Positions 1-6,000 of a DNA stretch of 6,123 nt are shown one piece after another. Position numbers and translations under genes: made by a program. The number at the start of each line of letters is the position of its first letter. The stretch's first letter is position 1. Origin of the DNA: Clostridiales bacterium (GTDB lineage: Bacteria > Bacillota > Clostridia > Peptostreptococcales > Anaerovoracaceae); the NCBI GenBank assembly GCA_012735285.1, contig JAAYHT010000133.1, positions 1 to 6,123 on the forward strand. Direction: 5' to 3'. The notes under the pieces are model-generated. The model worked only from the letters and a program-made list of their open reading frames with translations. It was not told the origin of the DNA and made no database searches.

Positions 1-265
1 GGATTGCCAGAACTATATTACCGCCTCCATAAAAAATACAGCCCGCAACAATGTTCAAAATCGCAAAGGAAATATAACATGCCGCGGTCTTTTTATCAGT
101 TTTTTCAAGTTTGATATTCTGAAATACATCTTTAAGAGGGGTTAAAACGGAAGAGCTCTTTCCTTGCAACTTACTTATTATCAAATCGTCAAGCCCTGTT
201 AAGAGGCCACCTATCAGTGGAGCTAATACTATGTAAATGACAATTGCTAAAATACTGTACTGCAT
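1..265 (-). CDS. EchB/HycD/NuoH-like membrane subunit of hydrogenase or complex I family, N-terminal part
   Basis: The reading frame opens with ATG at 265 and stays open for 88 codons to the left edge, so the C-terminal part is missing. An AAGGAG Shine-Dalgarno sequence (complement of 272-277) lies 6 bases before the ATG. The N-terminal helix (about residues 4-24, including IVLAPLIGGLLTGLD) is followed by a polar loop containing KLQGK and LTPLKDVFQNIK, then a second helix (about 62-88) ending GCIFYGGGNIVLAI. This order matches the first two helices and connecting loop of the membrane subunit that joins the hydrogenase or quinone module to the proton-pumping arm (EchB, HycD, NuoH). The family usually has an R-x-GP-type loop after QG; here it reads KSSS, so this is a divergent member. 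It lies 69 bases downstream of bofA on the same strand with no visible terminator between, so co-transcription is possible. The family call is fairly good; the specific complex cannot be decided from 88 residues. Confidence 0.68.
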   Translation of the reverse strand, partial: MQYSILAIVIYIVLAPLIGGLLTGLDDLIISKLQGKSSSVLTPLKDVFQNIKLEKTDKKTAACYISFAILNIVAGCIFYGGGNIVLAI

Positions 266-334
266 ACTCTTCTCCTTCAATAAATGATAACCGATGTTTT
301 GCTTTAACTTAATTATAACTCATTTCAAAATTTA

Positions 335-610
335 TTAAAATATGAAGTTTGAAAGTATGAAAAGTAGAACTACTCCCGGTATGCCTAGTATGCCAACAAA
401 TATTGCTGATATCAAATTTAAAGGTATCTGTATGTCCCAGAATGAACCGATAAAATTGATAATCAGTATCAGCAAGCCCCCTAAAACACTATTTACTACA
501 AGTTTCAATAATATTTTAATAGGAACGAGGAAAACATAACCGATAACATATAGCACCAATATTCCAAAAGCATATGCTAATAGAATTCCGATCTCCATAC
601 TCATATCCAT
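335..610 (-). CDS. bofA: BofA family protein, inhibitor of pro-sigma-K processing
   Basis: The product is 91 residues, close to the usual BofA length of about 85-90, and almost entirely hydrophobic. Predicted membrane segments are about residues 7-29, 33-55 and 64-90. The middle and C-terminal part carries the BofA family pattern: a Lys-rich hinge (PIKILLK), VNSVLGGLLILIINFIG, IPLNLISAIFVGILGIPGVV, then a short hydrophobic tail. In Bacillus, BofA sits in the outer forespore membrane with SpoIVFA and holds the SpoIVFB protease inactive until late sporulation. The frame extends upstream to 730, but that extension overlaps the divergent gene at 705 and has no good ribosome site. ATG at 610 is chosen because GGAGG (complement of 618-622) lies 7 bases before it. 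ATGs at 604 and 598 are possible but too far from that site. The gene points away from the yaaL-like gene, unlike the co-directional order in Bacillus. Confidence 0.9.
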   Translation of the reverse strand: MDMSMEIGILLAYAFGILVLYVIGYVFLVPIKILLKLVVNSVLGGLLILIINFIGSFWDIQIPLNLISAIFVGILGIPGVVLLFILSNFIF

Positions 611-617
611 GCTCAAC

Positions 618-622
618 CCTCC
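618..622 (-). promoter_or_regulatory. Shine-Dalgarno site fixing the bofA start
   Basis: The minus strand reads GGAGG here, 7 bases before the ATG at 610. It decides between the 91-residue start and the longer 131-residue frame, whose first 40 residues do not resemble BofA. Confidence 0.75.
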
Positions 623-704
623 AAAACGAAAACCCATGGTTTTGTATAAAATATGCCAAATTTGAATAGAATAGAATATAAATGTATCGAAAGGGTGTGA
701 GAAG

Positions 705-995
705 GTGGAGAAAAATTTTATTGGTCTCAAAGGTGTGGCAGACCGTGTATATAAACATTTTTTAAATACCCCCGAGCAACAAACCCAGAAAGAAAAGCTA
801 TACGCTTCAATCAGAGATGCAGAAATAGAATGGAAACTTGCGGAAAAACGATTTAATGAAGCTACAGACCCTGACTTAATTGACTATGCAACCTACGATA
901 TATTGGCAGCAAAATCCAGATATGAATATTTACTCAAATGCGCTAAAAGACTACGTGAACAACAAGCGCAAGCGTTGAATTATACCGATGAATAA
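705..995 (+). CDS. YaaL-like DUF2508 family protein
   Basis: This encodes 96 residues, mostly helical and charged, with no signal peptide or membrane segment. The family signature is clear in the second half: DAEIEWKLAEKRFNEATDPD, LIDYATYDILAAKSRYEYLL and the Lys/Arg-rich end. These match the small DUF2508 (YaaL) proteins, usually 70-90 residues, encoded between recR and bofA in Bacillus and many Clostridia. The molecular function is not established. The start is GTG at 705, because the frame has a stop at 672-674 and no ATG, GTG or TTG in between. AAAGGG at 690-695, about 9 bases upstream, is the likely ribosome site. The gene faces away from bofA, and its stop is followed directly by a hairpin. 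The family call is strong; a cytoplasmic role is only inferred from the absence of export signals. Confidence 0.85.
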   Translation: MEKNFIGLKGVADRVYKHFLNTPEQQTQKEKLYASIRDAEIEWKLAEKRFNEATDPDLIDYATYDILAAKSRYEYLLKCAKRLREQQAQALNYTDE

Positions 996-1025
996 CTAAT
1001 CCCCGGAATAAAAAACGGGGATTAG
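996..1025. terminator. Hairpin between convergent genes, possible bidirectional terminator
   Basis: A perfect 10-bp stem, CTAATCCCCG at 996-1005 and CGGGGATTAG at 1016-1025, with a 10-base loop, starts one base after the yaaL-like stop codon. The stop codon of the opposing radical SAM frame (1022-1024) lies inside the right arm. Neither side has a clear T-run beyond the stem, so this is not a textbook intrinsic terminator. Its placement between converging genes supports a role in ending both transcripts. Confidence 0.6.
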
Positions 1026-1707
1026 TCCTGTAAAACTTCTATTATCTCTTTAAACCTTTTATCTGAAATATCAAGTTTTTTCTTAAATCTTTCATCATTC
1101 ATTCTTTCAACAATTATCTGGTCAGGAGAAATCTCATCGATAATTTCTTTTAATTTATTAACAGATTCGTCCGAGTCATTATAGTCTCTAATGATTGTTA
1201 CTTCTAATATAAATTTCCCATTATACTGCTTGTTAAATAAGGCCATATTAGAAATATATTCTTTAAGAGTATACCCTTCAATTGGCCTTTGGAGCTTTTG
1301 AAAATCCTCTTCTGTAACTGCTTTTAGCTCTCCCATAACCTCATCGCATTTATTTGCTATTTGCATATATTCTTCTCTGCCCAATATGTAGCCGTTGGAT
1401 AGGAGCCTTAAAGATACTCCCTTACACTTAATTAAATCAATAATCTCATTAATTTTACTGTTTACTAAAGCTTCACCTTTTGAGTTAATATAAACTTAAT
1501 CAACCTTATCATCTTCAATCTTTGCTTCCAGTATATTTAAAGAATCCTCAATATCACCAAAAAACTGCTGGATATCAACCTTGTTCTTCGACCTGCCGAT
1601 AGGACAGAATATGAATCTAAATTACAGTACTTTTCAGGAAGTACATTGACTTCTAATACCCTTTTTCCATCTTCAATATAAATGTCTTTATAACTAAAAT
1701 AATTCAA
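1022..1707 (-). pseudogene. Radical SAM protein, broken by a frameshift and an in-frame stop
   Basis: Read with one base restored, the gene encodes 228 residues from TTG at 1707, preceded by AGAAAGG 7 bases upstream and 12 bases after the stop of the B3/B4 gene. Near residue 28 is the radical SAM iron-sulfur motif: LPEKYC, then NLD, then IFCPIGRSKNKVD in another frame. Restoring a G between 1613 and 1614 recreates C-N-L-D-C-I-F-C, a CX3CX2C motif, so the lesion deletes the second cluster cysteine. Further on, TAA at 1496-1498 interrupts the frame between EDDKVD and VYINSKGEALVNSKI. The remaining C-terminal frame continues intact (LLSNGYILG, CDEVMGELKAVTEEDF, LQRPIEGYTLKEY, KFILEVTIIRDYND). 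This resembles the radical SAM family related to COG0731 (Tyw1-like Fe-S oxidoreductases), but the substrate is unknown. Alternative: sequence errors in a live gene. Two independent lesions make a real pseudogene more likely. Confidence 0.82.
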
Positions 1708-1714
1708 TTCTATA

Positions 1715-1721
1715 CCTTTCT
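1715..1721 (-). promoter_or_regulatory. Ribosome site for the TTG start of the radical SAM gene
   Basis: The minus strand reads AGAAAGG, 7 bases before TTG at 1707. It overlaps the last base pair region of the B3/B4 stop codon (1720-1722), indicating translationally close genes in one operon. No ATG or GTG start fits the conserved N-terminus, so this site supports the TTG choice. Confidence 0.5.
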
Positions 1722-2427
1722 ACCCTAATTCAATTTCTCTATTATTAATATCTAACACTTCAATTCTATTTGTACCACCCAAATTATCTTCTACTAACTT
1801 AGCTAAATCCTTTAATGCATTCTCAAATTCTGCTTGTCTAGTTTCATCTACTAACTCAATACATAAAAAGGCATTGGTCGTATCCTCAGTAAGCATTGTC
1901 CTTACAGCCTCACGCCAATTCCAGCACCTACAAATGGCACCATAATCGTCTTTATAGACAATTTCACCTTCATAGGGAGGGGAGTTCTCTTCGGATCCTA
2001 GCGGGATGAATTCCTCATTTCCAAGAGCCTTAGTTAATCTTAAATCTCCAACAAATTTATCTATATCTTCTCCGCCACAGGGTAATGCATACCTTAAGGA
2101 AATGGAGTTATATATATCAACGAGGGGATTAATAGTTCCAATAGTATTGCCTTTATCAACCCTCTTTAGCAAAGCTTCTATAGAGGACCTGGCACCCTTC
2201 TTGGTTTTGAACTTTTGAAATGCTTCTCTCCATATTTTTATAACTGGATTCTGACTAAATTCAGCATCCGGTAGATACTTCAAGGCTTCTTTTTGAGCCT
2301 CTTCAATTAACCCTTTATATCGCCCTTCATCTTTTATGAAATTATCTATACTATGGCAGATTACAACACCTATCTTTGCATTAGGAAATACTTACCAGAA
2401 ATCATCCTCAACAATAAACTTTTTCAT
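1720..2427 (-). pseudogene. B3/B4 domain protein (PheRS beta-chain B3/B4-like), nonsense codon near the start
   Basis: The full frame starts at ATG 2427, behind a strong GGAGGT ribosome site, and would encode 235 residues ending at 1720. Codon 12 is TAA (2392-2394), after MKKFIVEDDFW. The same frame then continues without interruption from VFPNAKIGVVICHSIDN to the end. The body carries the B3/B4 hallmarks: KTKKGARSSIEALLKRV, NPLVDIYNSISLRYALPCGG followed by EDIDK, GEIVYKDD and the CRCWNWRE block. The B3/B4 fold is the editing-type domain of phenylalanyl-tRNA synthetase beta. Stand-alone versions are thought to act on tRNA or amino-acid substrates, but their function is poorly known. It lies 12 bases upstream of the radical SAM gene and was probably co-transcribed with it. 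Internal initiation at TTG 2283 could give 187 residues, but no good ribosome site precedes it and it would drop a conserved strand. Alternative: one sequencing error. Confidence 0.82.
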
Positions 2428-2432
2428 TTAAT

Positions 2433-2438
2433 ACCTCC
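2433..2438 (-). promoter_or_regulatory. Strong Shine-Dalgarno site defining the original B3/B4 start
   Basis: GGAGGT on the minus strand lies 5 bases before ATG at 2427. It shows that the ancestral start is upstream of the TAA at codon 12, so the shorter downstream frame is a remnant rather than the native gene. Confidence 0.8.
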
Positions 2439-2462
2439 ATCTTCATACTCGATTGGTACAAA

Positions 2463-2489
2463 AGTATAATATCATATAATACTTATCAA
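2463..2489 (-). promoter_or_regulatory. Candidate sigma-A promoter for the B3/B4-radical SAM pair
   Basis: On the minus strand TTGATA (complement of 2484-2489) and TATACT (complement of 2463-2468) are separated by 15 bases, about 35 bases before the B3/B4 ATG. Both boxes match the housekeeping consensus well, but the spacer is shorter than the ideal 17. It lies just after the terminator of the upstream gene, which is where a promoter would be expected. Confidence 0.45.
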
Positions 2490-2497
2490 GCTATTTT

Positions 2498-2542
2498 AAA
2501 AAAACAGAGGGACTTCTTATTAAAAACCAAAGAAGTTCCTCT
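2498..2542 (-). terminator. Intrinsic terminator of the large repeat protein gene
   Basis: The arms at 2530-2542 and 2506-2518 form a 13-bp stem with a single G-T pair. On the minus strand the stem is followed, after one base, by seven T residues (complement of 2498-2504). This is a classic factor-independent terminator, placed 26 bases after the restored stop codon of the large gene at 2568-2570. It supports that stop, rather than the premature ones, as the true ancestral 3' end. Confidence 0.85.
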
Positions 2543-2567
2543 ATTGCTATTGATTCCAGGTTTTATT

Positions 2568-3088
2568 TTAATAATTTGAAATAGTTATTTCTTGATTTGC
2601 TGCATCATAATCTACTGTTGCTCCGAGGTCTCGCAGATAAATCGTAAAGGAGCAAAGACACGACCGGGTGCCAATAATTGAGGTGCACAATCCATTGTCA
2701 CCACCCTATCGTTTACCAATGCTTCAGGAGAGTCAACTGTCAAAACAATCTTCTGCCAACCATCGGTAAGCACCACCTGTCTGCTTTCAGGCAGCCACTC
2801 AACCACCAGGCCCAAAGCCTCGCTTAAGAAGCGTACCGGGGCCATGGTACGACCAACTTTCACATTAAGATAAGGAGCCACATCTATGGTTCGCGTTTCA
2901 TTATCTCTCATAATCGCCGGTACATCAATCCTCATCTTGAACTCATTTTTAATACCTAAGATGGCGTACAGGCTCAAATGATTCACCCTTACCACGGCAA
3001 ACCAGCGGTTAGTTTCTTCGTCATATTCTATAATGGTGCGGATATTCCTCCATTCTCCCGCTACCGGATCATAGTAGTGAATAACCGG
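2568..3088 (-). pseudogene. Out-of-frame C-terminal StalkD (copper amine oxidase N-like) segment of the large repeat protein
   Basis: This is the natural continuation of the large repeat gene, in the -1 frame. It begins with PVIHYYDPVAGEWRNIRTII and EYDEETNRWFAVVRVNHLSL, which completes the beta-rich segment started upstream. It then carries a StalkD/Cu_amine_oxidN1-like domain: two half-repeats, RTIDVAPYLN..GRTMAPVRFLSEALGLVVEW and NDRVVTMDCAPQLLAPGRVF followed by APLRFICE. A second one-base loss near 2627 then sends the frame to a stop at 2612. In the next frame the expected ending LGATVDYDAANQEITISNY reads to TAA at 2568-2570, just before a strong terminator. StalkD domains are common on extracellular proteins of Firmicutes and are probably wall-associated; they are not catalytic copper oxidases. 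A GTG at 2995 could in theory start a separate 127-residue protein, but no ribosome site is evident and homology to the family continues upstream of it. Confidence 0.78.
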
Positions 3089-6000
3089 TTTTTTCCTTCC
3101 TCGATTTGAGCCGGATCATAAACAAGCTTTATTTCAATGAATCTGTCGAGACCAAAATAGCTTGTACCTTCGATGTTAATATCATATACATTGCCTATTA
3201 ATCTAAGTATTAAGCTGTCAGTAAGAATATCTTTAAGTTGGTCTACCGACATTCGCACGATAGTAATAATCACATCCTCTAAAAGAACATTGGGAGGAAT
3301 TATTAACAAACCTTCGCCAAAGTCTATAATCTTTCCTTTTAAGCTTTCAACATATTCGCTTATTATCGCGGGGGCTGATGCTCCGCCTCCACCTCCGCCT
3401 CCACCACTACCGCCTGTTCTTGGTGGTGGGAGGAACTCCCAGGATTCAATATCATCTTCTGTATTCGAGTATTGGGAGTTATAAGCTACTATGGCTTTGT
3501 CAGTACCTTCGCCGCCAACAAGTATATTATTACCGCTTCCTGTGTATAGTGTATCGTCTCCAGCTCCGCCATCAAGGTAATCATCTCCATCTTCACCGTA
3601 AATGGTGTCATTGCCTTCTTCGCCATAGAGTTTATCGTTGCCGGCACCACCGTAGATGGTATCGTCACCGCCGCCACCTTTTATGGTATCATCTCCAGGA
3701 CCACCAACCAAAACATTGTTCAAGCCGTCGCCAATGATGGTGTCATTTCCATGCCCACCGATGACGTTTTCTATACCGCTAATCCCTTCTTTTATATGGC
3801 TAGCTATATAAGCAGCCAAGTCAACCACAATATCTGTCTGATAATCTGAATAATCTAAGGTATCCGTTCCTGATTGACCATGAATTTCACCGTCAAGCAA
3901 GGCTCCATTCTTAAATATGAAATGATCATCTGCCGCACCACCATATAGGGTTTCAATTGATTCAAAGCTTAAAAATCTGTTTTCACTCTGGTAATCCCCA
4001 GTATTATGACCGGTAATCTGCCATCTAGCATTTTTATTATAATCATTAGAAATAGCATCCGTTGCTGAGCCGCCAATAATCCTTGTTATATTAAAGAATA
4101 TCCCGTCTATACTGGCCTCGCTTCCATTGAAACCAACCTGACCACCTTTCTCTTGCAGTTTGAAGTGGCGCGAGGTTGTATAATCCGAGTAGTCCAGTGT
4201 GTTATCGCCGGTTCCTCCGTCTATATTGCCTACCAATTTAGCCGTATCAGCAAACACAAAGCTATCATCTCCCGCTCCGCCGTAGAGATCATATCTTTGT
4301 TCTCCGTTGATATGGAAGGTATCGTTACGGTTACCGCCCTTGAGGATTTCGAAATTGATGAAGGTTAGAACTGTATTCGTATCCTGACACAGACAATATT
4401 CATTCCAGATATCATTGGCGTACAAAGTGAAAACCGCATCGGCATTGACTCCCGTCAATATATCATCAGTCCCATCTCTGCTTCCGATCAGGATATTGAT
4501 ATTATAGAAACCCTTAGTTATGCTTGCTTCTATTCCGTTGAATCCGCTCTTATTACCAAGCTCGGTAAGGGTAATATCTCTGCCAGTTGAATACTCGCTG
4601 AAATCAATCCTATCGCTACCACCCCGACCTTCAATTTTACCATTTAAGATTACTCCGTCGGCTAAATAGAAGGTATCGTTGCCAGCACCTCCGTAAAGGT
4701 CAACCGTGTAATCCGCTTTGAGATAATAATAATTATTATTCTCCTGGCTACCATAGATTTCTTTTATTATATTATTCTGATTATCCCAGGAAACAGCAAG
4801 GCTATTTTCGCCGTTCTCCACCTCGATCAGGTAATGTAACAGGGTTTCTTCCTCTAACAACTCTTCGCTGCAATCCAAGGTGATAATCAATTCTTTGGTT
4901 ATCTTGGAGAGATCAATAATATTTAAGCCGCCCCCAGGATTAATACTATCATTACCCCAATTATCTTCAAAGATAAAGGTGTTGGATTCGCTCTCGTGGC
5001 CTATGAACTCGTCATCGTATGGCGAGCTGACCACATTGTGTATTCCGCTAATCATGCCCGGTACCCCGCCACCGATAGCTGTAGCCGAACGCTGCTCTTG
5101 AGATAAATCTACCTTTACACCGGTTTCATCACCTATATATTTACTGTAATCCAGAGTATTTCTACCGCCACCTCCATCGATGGATCCGGTTATATAGCCT
5201 TGACCAACTATGGCAAATATGTCATCTCCTGTTCCGCCTATAAGTATCTCTATTCCTAAGAAATCTATTATATAATCGCTCCAGCTAATCACTCCTGCAT
5301 TTTGATCGTTAATTTCAAACCTTGTATTAGTATTTGACCCTATGATCGTATTATCTCCGCTATTGCTTCCTATGAGCTCGTGGATATTGGTAAACCTTGT
5401 AAGGCCGGTTGCGCTCATGGCCTCCAGATTAAAGATTACAGCTGTATCGTACTCACTGTAATCAAGAGTATTATAGCCGCCTCCTCCGTCGATTGTTCCT
5501 TCAAGGGTGCCGCTTCCTTTAAATTTGAAGACATCTTTACCGTCGCCGCCAGTAATATCCACCTTTTGGTTGTCAGAGATAATGTATTCATTATCCCCGG
5601 AGCCGGTCATTATATGGCTGATATCACTAAAGATTACTGCGTTATTGCTTTCCAAACCCCTTAGCAATATATTAAATCCGGCCCTTTGTCCATACTCATT
5701 TTCTACTGAAATAATTGTTCCGTTAGTCAGGTCAATAATCAAATTCCACTTATCGCTTAATGCACTAAAGTCCAGGGTTCCTCGGCCGGAAGCATTTATT
5801 ATTTCATCAATCCCCCAGTCTTCTTCAAAGATATAGGTATTATAACCTCCTCGACCTTCTATATAATCATTACCTTTACCGCCAGTTATAACATTATCAA
5901 AATCATTACCAATAAGCTTGTCGTCATAATCCGAGCCGATAAGATTATGAATATTTTGTACCCATCCTACTTCGCCCTCTGATACTGCGCTAGCTGAACC

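Noticed and set aside
342..539. Plus-strand frame of 65 codons opposite bofA
   Set aside because: It is the complement of a clear BofA gene, has no family features and no ribosome site.
640..690. Divergent promoter boxes between bofA and the yaaL-like gene (TTGTAT, TAGAAT, and TATACAAA on the minus strand resembling a sigma-E -10)
   Set aside because: The region is AT-rich and no pair of boxes has both good match and good spacing, so no promoter is claimed.
1496..2394. Recoding of TAA as a sense codon in this organism
   Set aside because: The two TAA codons replace different expected residues (a Leu-like position in one gene, probably Glu or a similar residue in the other), TAA is used as a normal stop elsewhere, and one of the genes also carries a frameshift.
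2612..2995. Independent 127-residue StalkD protein starting at GTG 2995
   Set aside because: The family-like sequence continues upstream in the same frame to the slippery site at 3088, and no Shine-Dalgarno sequence precedes the GTG.
3173..3737. Plus-strand open frames opposite the RTX and poly-Gly region
   Set aside because: They encode low-complexity Pro, Arg and His runs that mirror Gly/Asp codons of the minus-strand gene and lack ribosome sites.
3499..3759. Regular spaced repeats that could be mistaken for a CRISPR or tandem DNA array
   Set aside because: The period is 27 bases with strong codon phase and translates to RTX nonapeptides; there are no constant repeats with unique spacers.
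4720..4743. Near-perfect palindrome of AAT/ATT triplets
   Set aside because: It is explained by consecutive Asn and Tyr codons (NNNYYY) inside the large gene; no regulatory role is suggested.
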